NCBI RefSeq assembly: GCF_012971745.1
Contig: NZ_CP048834.1
Location: forward strand, 1,550,001-1,614,000
Direction of reading: 5' to 3'
DNA from: Starkeya sp. ORNL1
GTDB lineage: Bacteria; Pseudomonadota; Alphaproteobacteria; Rhizobiales; Xanthobacteraceae
DNA: 64,000 nucleotides
The notes below the pieces were generated by a model. It worked only from the letters and a program-made list of their open reading frames with translations. It ran no database searches and had not been told where the DNA came from. Positions 48,917 through 58,177 of the stretch are shown here, in pieces. The stretch's first letter is position 1, and each line of letters begins with the position of its first letter. Position numbers and translations under genes: made by a program.

Positions 48917-49346
48917 GATCTCCCTCGACGCCAGTTTTGACTTCCTTTTCCCTCTCCCCGGTGGGGAGAGGTGACCCGCGCCAGCGGGTCGGTGAGGGGG
49001 TGCTCGGCCGGGAAGCCGAGAAGGCCCCTCACCCCACCCCTCTCCGCCAAAGTCGGATCTATCCGACTTTGGGCTTTAGGTTGCTGAACTCTGCAACAGC
49101 CGAGTTCAGTGCGGGGAGAGGGAGCTAGTCGCACCCGGTGATCTTGGCCGGCAACGTTATTCCTAATCCTTGCTTCATTTAATAGTGAATGTCGCGGAAC
49201 TGCTGCGGCAGCAGATATTTATGCCTTGCGGACCGGAGATGCTTCGCCGAGGCAAATAAAATAAAGGATGCGTTAACGGGCGAAGCCAATCATCTTGTCC
49301 ATGAGCGGAACCGATTGATTCGGTTTTGTCATCGGAGGAGGTTCTG
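48917..49346. other. intergenic region with a family B palindrome and an AT-rich end
   Basis: 430 bases. The first part is the palindromic element (listed separately). The second, from ~49140, is AT-rich with a short palindrome CTGCTGCGGCAGCAG near 49200 and probably carries the promoter of the following small gene. No gene is seen. Confidence 0.45.
48948..49118. repeat. palindromic intergenic element, family B
   Basis: CCCTCTCCCCGGTGGGGAGAGG at one end and GGGGAGAGGG at the other enclose GACCCGCGCCAGCGGGTC and AAAGTCGGATCTATCCGACTTT-type inner palindromes. It is the same family as 29321-29442, with a longer centre. Confidence 0.75.
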
Positions 49347-49583
49347 ATGCTGCACGTGTCGGGCGTGACCTCGTCGGGCGTGTCCCCCCTGCTGGCGGGA
49401 AGCCGCGGCAAGTCCGATGAACTGCGCCCCGCCGAGCCCGCTTCGCTCACGCACCTCATGTCGAACCACCTCGCCGCCGCCCGTCCGCGCTCCGACGCGG
49501 AGGCGCTGCGCCTGCTGCGCCAGGCCTTCCCGGGTGCGCCGCTCGCCGCCCGCGTCGCGGCGATGGCGGGCTGGGTGCGCTGA
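49347..49583 (+). CDS. small hypothetical protein
   Basis: A 78-residue protein starting at an ATG with GGAGGAGG six bases upstream, one of the strongest ribosome binding sites in the window. The sequence is soluble, Ala/Arg-rich in the second half (SDAEALRLLRQAFPGAPLAARVAAMAGWVR), and has no signal peptide. No family is recognised. A REP-like pair follows its stop. Confidence 0.6.
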   Translation: MLHVSGVTSSGVSPLLAGSRGKSDELRPAEPASLTHLMSNHLAAARPRSDAEALRLLRQAFPGAPLAARVAAMAGWVR

Positions 49584-49606
49584 ACTCTTTTCCGGGGACT
49601 GCGTGA

Positions 49607-49707
49607 ACATCCTTCGAGGCTCCGGCTGCGCCGGAGCACCTCAGGATGACGTGGTTCTATAAAGCGACGTCATCCTGAGGTGCTCGCGAAGCGAGCCTCG
49701 AAGGATG
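49607..49707. repeat. palindromic REP-like pair, family A (reverse-forward order)
   Basis: Reverse unit 49607-49649 (inner stem CTCCGGCTGCGCCGGAG) and forward unit 49670-49707 (inner stem CTCGCGAAGCGAG), between the small protein gene and the convergent pssA. Confidence 0.9.
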
Positions 49708-49723
49708 CTGACGCAGAGCGGCC

Positions 49724-50620
49724 TCAGTTCAACCGCCCGGGCCGGTCTTCCGCGCCGTCATCATCCGTCAGCACCAATTCCTCGGCCTCCGCTGCCACCG
49801 CCGCTTGCGGGTGGGTTGCGGCGTAGTCGCGGGAGAGCTGGGCGTAGCGCATCACCGAGAAGGGCAGCATCGACAGATAGGCGACGGTGAGCACCGCGAG
49901 CACCGGCCACGGCCAGGTGACCAGAACGGCGACGAACAGCACCACGCAGACGAACAGCGGCAGCACCGCGTCGCGCGGGATGCGGCTGCCGAGTTGCTTG
50001 CCGGACCAGGCCGGCAGGCGCGAGACCATCAGCAGCGCGATGCCGAGGCAGTAGGCCGCTGCCACCGCCGGCGAGGCCATGAGGCGCGGCAGGCCGATCA
50101 GTTCCAGATAGATCGGCAGCAGCACGCAGATGGCGCCGGCCGGCGCCGGCACGCCGGTGAAGAAATCCCCGGCGAAGGGCGGCTTGTTGGGGTCTTCCAG
50201 CATCACGTTGAAGCGCGCGAGACGCAGCGCCGCGCAGATGGCGAAGGCCAGCGCGGCGATCCAGCCGACCGAGCCCAGCGTCTCCAGCCCCCACACATAG
50301 AGCACCAGGCCAGGCGCCACGCCGAAGCAGACGAAGTCCGACAGGCTGTCGAGCTCGGCGCCGAAGCGCGAAGTGCCGTGCAGCATGCGCGCAAGGCGGC
50401 CGTCCATGCCGTCCAGCACCGCGGCCAGCACGATGGAGGCGAGCGCCAGCTCCAGCCTGCCTTCGATCGCCATGCGGATGCCGGTGAGGCCGGCGCACAG
50501 CGCCAGCAGCGTGACCAGGTTCGGCACCAGCACGCGGATCGGCACCGCCTGGAAGCGGCGGCGCTTCGGCTCCGGCAATTCCCTCATATCGGGATCGAAG
50601 GGCGGGAACGGGTTCGACAT
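49724..50620 (-). CDS. pssA: CDP-diacylglycerol-serine O-phosphatidyltransferase
   Basis: A 298-residue membrane enzyme. The CDP-alcohol phosphatidyltransferase motif D-G-x2-A-R-x8-G-x3-D-x3-D is complete in DGRLARMLHGTSRFGAELDSLSD, read in two overlapping parts. About eight hydrophobic spans follow. It makes phosphatidylserine from CDP-diacylglycerol and serine. It lies 64 bases downstream of psd, the next enzyme of the pathway; the psd-pssA order is usual in Hyphomicrobiales. Confidence 0.95.
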   Translation of the reverse strand: MSNPFPPFDPDMRELPEPKRRRFQAVPIRVLVPNLVTLLALCAGLTGIRMAIEGRLELALASIVLAAVLDGMDGRLARMLHGTSRFGAELDSLSDFVCFGVAPGLVLYVWGLETLGSVGWIAALAFAICAALRLARFNVMLEDPNKPPFAGDFFTGVPAPAGAICVLLPIYLELIGLPRLMASPAVAAAYCLGIALLMVSRLPAWSGKQLGSRIPRDAVLPLFVCVVLFVAVLVTWPWPVLAVLTVAYLSMLPFSVMRYAQLSRDYAATHPQAAVAAEAEELVLTDDDGAEDRPGRLN

Positions 50621-50684
50621 CAGCGAAGTCCTCGGGCGCAGTGCAGCGGCTTGATGCTTGACGACGTTACGTCAATGCGGACGG

Positions 50685-51383
50685 TCAGCTTACACGAAAG
50701 GCGAGCTCGCGCGCAGGCGCGGCGAGATCGGCGATGACGGTTTCGCCGGCAATGGCGCGCTGGCCCTCGGCCACCGCCGGGCGGGTGCCAACGGGCAGAT
50801 AGACGTCGACCCGCGAGCCGAAGCGGATCAGGCCGTAGCGCTCGCCGGTGCCGATGGCCTCGCCCTCGCGCACGAAGGAGACGATGCGACGCGCCACCAT
50901 GCCGGCGATCTGCACCACGCCGACCTGCCCGATCGGCGTCTCCAGCACCATGCCGCTGCGCTCATTGTCCTCGCTCGCCTTGTCGAGATCGGCGCTGAGG
51001 AACTTGCCGGGCTTGTAGGCGATGCGCAGGATGCGCCCGCCGATCGGCGCCCGGTTCACATGGACGTCGAACACGTTCATGAAGATGCACACCCGCGGCA
51101 GCGGCTTGTCGCCGAGATCAAGCTCGCGCGGCGGAATGGCGGGGCCGACGAGGCAGATCCGCCCGTCCGCCGGCGACACGATGAGGCCATCGCGCAGCGG
51201 GGTGACGCGCTCGGGATCGCGGAAGAAATAGGCGATCCAGGCAGTGATGAGCACGGCGATCCAGCCGAGCGGCGGGACGAGCCAGAGCAGCACGACGGAG
51301 ACGCCGGCGCCGATCAGCAGGAAGGGGTAGCCCTCGCGGTGGACCGGCGCGAGGCCGTTGCGGATGGAATCGATGACGGACAT
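50685..51383 (-). CDS. psd: phosphatidylserine decarboxylase proenzyme
   Basis: A 232-residue protein of the short (PSD-A) class. Two N-terminal membrane segments (FLLIGAGVSVVLLWLV, LGWIAVLITAWIAYFF) precede the catalytic part. RFGSRVDVYLP contains the Gly-Ser self-cleavage site, whose Ser becomes the pyruvoyl group; DVHVNRAPIGG is the His/substrate region. The ATG has GGAAGG upstream. It turns phosphatidylserine into phosphatidylethanolamine. Confidence 0.94.
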   Translation of the reverse strand: MSVIDSIRNGLAPVHREGYPFLLIGAGVSVVLLWLVPPLGWIAVLITAWIAYFFRDPERVTPLRDGLIVSPADGRICLVGPAIPPRELDLGDKPLPRVCIFMNVFDVHVNRAPIGGRILRIAYKPGKFLSADLDKASEDNERSGMVLETPIGQVGVVQIAGMVARRIVSFVREGEAIGTGERYGLIRFGSRVDVYLPVGTRPAVAEGQRAIAGETVIADLAAPARELAFRVS

Positions 51384-51541
51384 GGGTGCCTTCCGGATCG
51401 GGAAGCGCGCACGGTTAGAGGGCGCGCGCCGGGGCGTCAAATGGGTGGGGGGATCGGGTGGCTTCAAGCATCACTCGATGCCATATCCGATGTGTTCAAA
51501 AAAAGCGGCGTCATGAGGACGACGGCGCTCCGCCTCACTCC

Positions 51542-51571
51542 GATTCAAAAGCAAGGACCGGAGTTCGCCAC
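51542..51571 (+). promoter_or_regulatory. putative Ada operator upstream of ada
   Basis: A 30-base element containing GCAAGGACCGGAGTTCGCCA, 28 of 30 bases identical to 52710-52739 upstream of the oxygenase gene. It is preceded by AAAA, so AAAAGCAA recalls the A-rich/GCAA Ada box of E. coli. A candidate -10 (TATATC, 51597) follows at a plausible distance. Confidence 0.6.
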
Positions 51572-51620
51572 TCGAGCGCTCTCGGCATCATCGGCCTATA
51601 TCAGGGACACGAGGCCGGAC

Positions 51621-52706
<1,086 letters not shown>

Positions 52707-52709
52707 GCG

Positions 52710-52739
52710 GATTCGAAGGCAAGGACCGGAGTTCGCCAC
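52710..52739 (+). promoter_or_regulatory. putative Ada operator upstream of the oxygenase gene
   Basis: The second copy of the 30-base element (exact over the central 21 bases), starting four bases after the ada stop and 51 bases before the oxygenase start. Its presence suggests that the oxygenase-ogt unit has its own Ada-controlled promoter. Confidence 0.6.
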
Positions 52740-52790
52740 AGCGAGCCCGGTCCTAGCGTGGGTCTCCCGATCAAGACCGGAGCCACGCTG

Positions 52791-53531
52791 ATGAACATCC
52801 TCGCACCCATCGCCCCGGCGGATAACTCCGCCGCGGCCCGCATCGCCCGCTATGGCTGGCCTCAGCTCGCCGACGAGCTGAACAGCCACGGCTGCGCGGT
52901 GCTGGAAAAGCTGCTGACGCCGGAGGAGTGCCGGCAGGTCGCGGCGCTCTATCCGCAGGAGAGCCATTTCCGCAGCCACGTCCACATGGCGCGCCATGGC
53001 TTCGGCAAGGGCGAGTACCGTTATTTCCGCTACCCGTTGCCCGAACTCATCGCCGGCCTGCGCACCGCGCTCTATCCGCGCCTCGCCGACATCGCCAATG
53101 AATGGGCCGACCGCATGGGCGTCACCGAGCGCTATCCGGCCGAGCACGCGGCGTTCCTCGCGCAATGCCATGCCGCCGGGCAGACGCGGCCGACGCCGCT
53201 GCTGCTGCAATATGTGCCCGGCGACTTCAATTGCCTGCACCAGGATCTCTATGGCGACCTCGCCTTTCCGATCCAGGTGGCGATCCTGCTCTCCGAGCCG
53301 GGGCGCGATTTCACCGGCGGCGAGTTCGTGCTGACCGAGCAGCGCCCGCGCATGCAGAGCCGGGCCGAGGTGGTGCCGCTCACCCAGGGCGATGCCGTGG
53401 CTTTCGCGGTGCATGACCGGCCGGTGAAAGGCACGCGCGGGCACTACCGGGTGAATTTGCGGCACGGGGTCAGCCGGCTGCGCAGCGGCATGCGGCACAC
53501 GCTCGGCATCATCTTCCACGACGCGAAGTAA
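52791..53531 (+). CDS. 2OG-Fe(II) oxygenase (Ada-associated, DNA-damage type)
   Basis: A 246-residue protein with the double-stranded beta-helix iron motif: HQD (in FNCLHQDLYGDLAFP), a distal His in FAVHDRPVKGTRG and the 2-oxoglutarate Arg in HYRVNLRHGVSR. It matches the oxygenase family described as acting on damaged DNA and commonly placed next to ada in alphaproteobacteria; it is not AlkB itself. The ATG has GGAG eight bases upstream. A copy of the ada upstream element lies just before it. Confidence 0.85.
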   Translation: MNILAPIAPADNSAAARIARYGWPQLADELNSHGCAVLEKLLTPEECRQVAALYPQESHFRSHVHMARHGFGKGEYRYFRYPLPELIAGLRTALYPRLADIANEWADRMGVTERYPAEHAAFLAQCHAAGQTRPTPLLLQYVPGDFNCLHQDLYGDLAFPIQVAILLSEPGRDFTGGEFVLTEQRPRMQSRAEVVPLTQGDAVAFAVHDRPVKGTRGHYRVNLRHGVSRLRSGMRHTLGIIFHDAK

Positions 53532-53691
53532 TGGAGCGAAAGCGATGACTTTCCTCGCCTTTCACGAGATCGCTGCCAGGCGCGGCGACGGCATGCGGCC
53601 GGAATTGCTCGGGCTGATGCGGCGGAATCCGCGCCTTGTCGAACCATCGGGGCCGTATGATAAGCGCGGGACGAATGGCGGCGGGACGCCC

Positions 53692-54183
53692 ATGAGCTAT
53701 TCCTTCAAGATGACCGACACGCCGGTCGGCCGGCTGAAGCTGGTCGCCGGCGATCTCGGGCTGGCGGCAATCCTGTGGCCGGACGAGGATCCGCGCCGGG
53801 TTCGGCTCGGGCCGCTGGTCGAGGACGAGGGCCACCCGATCCTGATCGAGACCGAACGCCAGCTCGCCGCCTATTTCGCCGGCACGCTCACGCGCTTCAC
53901 CGTGCCGCTCGATTTCCAGGGCACCGCGTTCCAGAAAAGCGTCTGGCAGGCGCTGCTGGCGATCCCGTTCGGCGAGACCCGGTCCTATGGCGAGATCGCC
54001 CGGCAGATCGGCAAGCCCAGCGCCGCGCGCGCGGTGGGCGCGGCCAATGGCCGGAACCCGATCTCGATCATCGCGCCCTGCCACCGCCTCCTCGGCTCCA
54101 ACGGCGAGCTGACCGGATTTGCCGGCGGGCTTGCAGTGAAGGAACATCTGCTCAGGATGGAGGCCGGCGCGCCCATCTCCTGA
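53692..54183 (+). CDS. ogt: methylated-DNA-protein cysteine methyltransferase
   Basis: A 163-residue suicide repair protein: TPVGRLKLVAGD at the N-terminus, GTAFQKSVWQALLAIPFGETRSYGEIA (helix-turn-helix), then IIAPCHRLLGSNGELTGFAGG with acceptor Cys130. An earlier ATG (53545) in the same frame, with its own GGAG, would add 49 residues that match no MGMT; 53692 is preferred. It is the third alkylation-repair gene in a row, a second MGMT beside Ada's own. Confidence 0.9.
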   Translation: MSYSFKMTDTPVGRLKLVAGDLGLAAILWPDEDPRRVRLGPLVEDEGHPILIETERQLAAYFAGTLTRFTVPLDFQGTAFQKSVWQALLAIPFGETRSYGEIARQIGKPSAARAVGAANGRNPISIIAPCHRLLGSNGELTGFAGGLAVKEHLLRMEAGAPIS

Positions 54184-54210
54184 GCGCCCGACCGCTCCAG
54201 GAGCAAGCTC

Positions 54211-54888
54211 ATGTTCGCCGTGCTGTTCGAGGTCTATCCGAAGTCGGACCAGTGGGACGCCTATCTCGGCTATGCCCGCATGCTGAAGCCGGAGATCGAG
54301 CGCATCGAGGGTTTCGTCGACAATGTGCGCTACCGCAGCCTGACCCGCGACGGCTGGATCCTGTCGCTCTCCAGCTGGCGTGACGAGAAGGCGCTGGTGC
54401 GGTGGCGCACCCAGGCGAGGCACCACGGCGTGCAGGAGAAGGGCCGCTTCGAGGTGTTCAACGACTATCATCTGCGGGTCGGCCAGCTGACGCAGGACAC
54501 GCACCTGCCCGCCGGCCACGCGCTCATCGAACAGCGGCTGGACGAGACCGAGACCGGCTAGGCCACCGCCATCACCCTGATCGACGCCCACCGCGCGCCG
54601 GAATGGGTGAAGGAGTCGGGGCCGGACACGGTGGCGCACTGGCTGGGGCTGGTGCCCGACGCGCCGGGGCTGGTGGCGTGGGACGTGTTCGAGGCGGTGC
54701 TGACGCCGGGCGACATCATATTGCTGATGTCATGGAGCGACCGCGCCGCCGCCGAGACTTTCGACGCGCTGGTCTCGCTGCCCGAAGGCGGCCGGCTGCG
54801 CCACATCCGCGTGGTGCGCGACTACGGCATGTTCGACCGCCGCGAGGCGCCGCAATATTACCCGGAGGTGACGCGAGGCGCCGGCTAG
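54211..54888 (+). pseudogene. tandem antibiotic-biosynthesis-monooxygenase (ABM) domain gene split by an in-frame TAG
   Basis: Frame 54211-54561 encodes an ABM-like domain (FAVLFEVYPKSDQWDAYLGY ... DGWILSLSSWRDEKALVRWR) and stops at TAG (54559-54561). Without changing frame, translation then continues ATAITLIDAHRAPEWVKESG and on into a second ABM-like domain (VAWDVFEAVLTPGDIILLMSWSD) to a stop at 54886-54888. The simplest reading is one two-domain protein of 225 residues broken by a point mutation. Alternatives are two proteins (second start ATG/GTG near 54607, no good ribosome binding site) or readthrough. The first half has GGAGC upstream of its ATG. Confidence 0.7.
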
Positions 54889-55790
54889 TTTCCGTCATTG
54901 ACCAGCTCGCGCCGGCCGACCGCGACGATCTCCCGCGTCAGCTCCGCGAGGTGGCCGGACGACATCCGGTTCACCTGCCAGAACAGCGGGATATCGACCG
55001 GCGTATCCGGCACCAGCTCGCGCAGCCGGCCGCTGCGCAGATGATCCGCAACCAATTGGACCGGGTTCATTCCCCACCCCATGCCGGCAAGGCTGGCCTC
55101 GACGAAGCTCTGGGTGGAGGGCAACCAATGGGTGGGATGAACGACGGCACGCCCGAACGCCAGCCGGATCCAGCGATCCTGCAAGCCGTCCTTCTGGTTG
55201 AAGGTCAGCGCCGGCGCATTGGCCAGCGCCTCGATGGTGACGCCCTCAGGGAAATGCCGCGCGATGAATTCGGGGCTCGCCGTCGCGTGGTAGCGCAGCG
55301 CGCCGAGCGCGGTACGCCGACACCCCGGCACCGGCTTGCCCGAGCTGGTGACGGCCCCGGCCACCTGCCCGCGCTGCAGCCACTCGGCGGTGTGGTCCTG
55401 GTCGTCGACCGCGATGTCCAGCAGATGCGGCGAGCGGCGGGTGAAGTTCGCCGCGGCCTCGAGGAACCAGGTGCCGAGGCTGTCGGCATTGGTGGCGATA
55501 CGCAGAGTGACGCGCTGGACATCGCCCTCCAGCCGCGCCGCCGGCAGATGCTGAAGCAGCTCATGCTCCAGCATGCCGACATGCTCCACATGCCGGCACA
55601 GCCAGGCGCCCTGCTCCGTCGCGGTGCAGGGCTGGCCGCGCACGATGAGCACCAGGCCGAGCCGCTCCTCCAGCTGCTTGACGCGCTGGGAGACGGCGGA
55701 CGGCGTGACATTGAGCGCCAGCGCCGCCTTCTCGAAGCTGCCGGCCTGCACCACGGCAGCCAAGGCACGGAGCGCGGGATAGTCCAGCAT
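54885..55790 (-). CDS. argP: LysR-family regulator ArgP
   Basis: A 301-residue protein. DYPALRALAAVVQAGSFEKAALALNV begins the helix-turn-helix, followed by TPSAVSQRVKQLEERLG, as in ArgP/IciA. The effector domain (NADSLGTWFLEA) is the lysine/arginine sensor in E. coli. It is divergent from the LysE/ArgO exporter across 89 bases, the classical regulator-target arrangement. Its stop overlaps that of the split ABM gene. Confidence 0.92.
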   Translation of the reverse strand: MLDYPALRALAAVVQAGSFEKAALALNVTPSAVSQRVKQLEERLGLVLIVRGQPCTATEQGAWLCRHVEHVGMLEHELLQHLPAARLEGDVQRVTLRIATNADSLGTWFLEAAANFTRRSPHLLDIAVDDQDHTAEWLQRGQVAGAVTSSGKPVPGCRRTALGALRYHATASPEFIARHFPEGVTIEALANAPALTFNQKDGLQDRWIRLAFGRAVVHPTHWLPSTQSFVEASLAGMGWGMNPVQLVADHLRSGRLRELVPDTPVDIPLFWQVNRMSSGHLAELTREIVAVGRRELVNDGN

Positions 55791-55839
55791 TAGCCGCCCT
55801 TAATCCGATTGATCAGCATTAATTGGGCTAAGGCGGCTG
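55791..55839. promoter_or_regulatory. argP-argO intergenic operator candidate
   Basis: The 89-base divergent space has an interrupted inverted repeat: AGCCGCCCTTAA (55792-55803) against TAAGGCGGCT (55829-55838). Between the arms lie TGATCA and ATTAAT. Size and symmetry fit a LysR-type binding region for ArgP. Confidence 0.4.
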
Positions 55840-55879
55840 AAAAAGCTAGGCAGCGCGGACCCTCACCGGACACCGCATC

Positions 55880-56494
55880 ATGCCGAGCAGCGCCTTCCTC
55901 GCCGGGCTCACCGTGAGCCTCAGCCTCATCCTCGCCATCGGCGCGCAGAACGCCTTCGTGTTGCGGCAGGGGCTGCGCGGCGAGCATGTGTTTGCCGTGT
56001 GCCTCGCCTGCGCGGTCTCGGACGCGCTGCTGATCGGCCTCGGGGTGAGCGGCTTCCGGCAGATCGCGGCGCTGGCATCGTGGATCGACCCAACGATGCG
56101 CATCGGCGGCGCCGCCTTCCTGCTGTGGTATGGCGCGACCAATCTCTATTCGGCGCTGCGCTCGCGCGGCGCGCTGGTTGCAGCCGAGGCGTGCCCAGCC
56201 GCGCTCGGCCCGACGCTGGCGACCTGCCTCGCGCTCACCTGGCTGAACCCGCACGTCTATCTCGACACGGTGGTGCTGATCGGCACCATCTCCACGCAGT
56301 TCCCCGGCCGGGCATTGGCTTTCGCGACGGGCGCGACGGCGGCCTCCTTCCTGTTCTTCTTCGCGCTCGGCTATGGCGCCGGCTGGCTGCGCCCGATCTT
56401 CGCGCGGCCCTCGGCCTGGCGCATCCTGGAGGCCGGCATCGCCTTCACCATGTGGACGATTGCCGCCCGGCTGCTGATGGATGCGGGGGCGTGA
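55880..56494 (+). CDS. argO: LysE/ArgO-family amino acid exporter
   Basis: A 204-residue membrane protein with about six spans. FLAGLTVSLSLILAIGAQNAFVLRQGLRGEH is the family's signature first helix. LTWLNPHVYLDTVVLIGTI carries the conserved Asn-Pro and Asp. It exports arginine and/or lysine, and is presumably switched on by the adjacent ArgP. Confidence 0.93.
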   Translation: MPSSAFLAGLTVSLSLILAIGAQNAFVLRQGLRGEHVFAVCLACAVSDALLIGLGVSGFRQIAALASWIDPTMRIGGAAFLLWYGATNLYSALRSRGALVAAEACPAALGPTLATCLALTWLNPHVYLDTVVLIGTISTQFPGRALAFATGATAASFLFFFALGYGAGWLRPIFARPSAWRILEAGIAFTMWTIAARLLMDAGA

Positions 56495-56566
56495 CGCGCT
56501 TGCGTCCCGGCTGGAAGAACGCGGCACCCGCATGATACCGTCGCCCGCCATTCAAGGAGGGCCCCA

Positions 56567-56986
56567 ATGCGGATCCACGCCATCTCTGCCGTACTGCTGC
56601 TTTGCGCAACTGGCCTCGCCCAGGCCCAGGAACCGCCAAACCTCGTTGGGGTGTGGAAAGGCTCCTCACTCGCTGTCGGCATCGGCTCCACGCCGTATCG
56701 CGTGCCCGATGGGCCGGGACCGACCTTCTACGAGCAGGCGCAGGAATACACCTACACCTTCACCGAGCAGAAGGGCGCCCGCTTTATCGGCACCCTCGCC
56801 GCCGGCAAGGGTACCGAGACCGTGCTCGGGTCGTTCCAGCCGCCCTACTTCACCGGCGGCATCTTCATCGACGATGACGGCCACTACACCTTCACGATGC
56901 GCGACGCGACCACGATGGACCTGTGCTACGACCACCTTTATCCGAAGTCCAAGGTGGTGGCCTGCTTCACGCTGAAGAAGCAGTAA
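56567..56986 (+). CDS. hypothetical exported protein
   Basis: A 139-residue protein. A signal peptide (RIHAISAVLLLCATGLAQAQ) is cleaved near AQAQ; the mature part begins EPPNLVGVWKGSSLAVGIG and is rich in beta-strand-like alternation (YTYTFTEQKGARFIGTLAAG), suggesting a small beta-barrel or lipocalin-like fold. AAGGAGG precedes the ATG. Two Cys (CYD, ACF) near the C-terminus could pair. No family is recognised. Confidence 0.65.
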   Translation: MRIHAISAVLLLCATGLAQAQEPPNLVGVWKGSSLAVGIGSTPYRVPDGPGPTFYEQAQEYTYTFTEQKGARFIGTLAAGKGTETVLGSFQPPYFTGGIFIDDDGHYTFTMRDATTMDLCYDHLYPKSKVVACFTLKKQ

Positions 56987-57010
56987 TCCCGCGAAAGGTG
57001 GGGCTCTGCC

Positions 57011-58039
57011 TCACCTGTCGTTGGGGTTCGGGATGGTGCCGAGGCCGGCCTTCAGCGACTGGATTTCCGCACGGATCGGGGCGAACGGGCCGTAGCGATG
57101 CTGTGCCGTCGGGAAACTGTCGGCATAGGGCTCGTACGCCGCGTCCACCGGCTTCAGCAGCAGATCGGGATAGTCGCGATCAATGTCGGGCCGCGAGGGG
57201 CGCGGCTGCGAGACGACATAGGCAGCGACATCCCAGGCATCCTCCGGCGCCAGCGTCGGCGCCACCCACGAGGTGCCGTTCGGCATGTTGTCGTGGACGA
57301 AGTTCGCCAGCGTGATCAGCCGCGCGGCACCCGCCCCGTCATTGAAGCTGTCCGGTCCCCAGAGCGGCGGCACGCCATAGCCGAGGTCCGGCTGCGCCTC
57401 GTTGCGCCGGACGCCGAGACCGTCGCGGCGATGGCATTCGGCGCAGTTCTTCGCATAGAGCGGCGCGCCGCGATTCGGATCGGCCGCGCGGTCCAGCTCC
57501 GGCATCGCCCCTGCCCCGCCCCCGGCGATTTTCGCGTCCGGGGGAATATTGGTCGAGAGCACCTTGAGATAGGCGAGGATCGCCTGCATCGGGCGCGCGC
57601 TCTCCGGCATCGGCCGGCCGTTCAGGCTGCGCTTCATGCACTGGTTCACCCGATCGAAGATCGAGCTCACCTCGCCGCTGCGCGTGCTGTAGGCGGGATA
57701 ATCGGCGGAGGCCGCGACCAGCGGCAGGCCGAACTTCTTCAGGCCGGCCTGGAGGTGGCAATTGGCGCAGGCGAGATTATTGCCGGCAAAGCGCGCGTCG
57801 GTATCGTCGACGTCGGGACCGATATGGGCGTAGGTCGCCTCGATGATCGAGCGCCCATACCGCGCCAGCCGGCCGAACTCATCATCCGGCAAGGCATCGA
57901 GGGCCGGCACGTCCCAGAGCACGATCTTCGCGGGGGGCGACTGCGGCGCGGGTGCGGGCTGGGCGAAAGCGATCACGGCGGGAAGCAGCACCGCCGCGCA
58001 TAGGGCAGCGACGCTGCTCCCGAAGCCGAGCCGAGCCAT
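57011..58039 (-). CDS. tsdA: dihaem cytochrome c, thiosulfate dehydrogenase (TsdA)-like
   Basis: A 342-residue periplasmic protein. ATG start with AAGGA upstream; signal peptide ends near VIAFA. Two haem c sites are seen: NLACANCHLQAG and NCAECHRRDG. NQCMKRSLNGRPM matches the block holding the Cys axial ligand of haem 1 in TsdA, and GYGVPPLWGPDSFNDGAGAAR is another TsdA block. TsdA joins two thiosulfates to tetrathionate, or runs in reverse. No electron-acceptor cytochrome (TsdB) gene is adjacent. Confidence 0.78.
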   Translation of the reverse strand: MARLGFGSSVAALCAAVLLPAVIAFAQPAPAPQSPPAKIVLWDVPALDALPDDEFGRLARYGRSIIEATYAHIGPDVDDTDARFAGNNLACANCHLQAGLKKFGLPLVAASADYPAYSTRSGEVSSIFDRVNQCMKRSLNGRPMPESARPMQAILAYLKVLSTNIPPDAKIAGGGAGAMPELDRAADPNRGAPLYAKNCAECHRRDGLGVRRNEAQPDLGYGVPPLWGPDSFNDGAGAARLITLANFVHDNMPNGTSWVAPTLAPEDAWDVAAYVVSQPRPSRPDIDRDYPDLLLKPVDAAYEPYADSFPTAQHRYGPFAPIRAEIQSLKAGLGTIPNPNDR

Positions 58040-58177
58040 GCCGCTGATTCCTTTCACGCGAAGTACTGCCGCTCCCGAAGCGGCGCATCCATACCATTGC
58101 TCCCCGGCGATATCGAGCGAAGCGCCGGTGCGTTGACAAGCGGATCGGCGCCGCGATCAATGCTCATGGGGGACGCC

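Noticed and set aside
50658..51620. N-terminal extension of ada by ~320 codons
   Set aside because: The extension lies antisense to psd, is Arg/Asp/His low-complexity sequence, and ends just before a normal Ada N-terminus with its own ribosome binding site.
53545..53691. Upstream ATG for ogt adding 49 residues
   Set aside because: The added residues match no methyltransferase and the family's N-terminus begins at the later ATG; kept only as an alternative.
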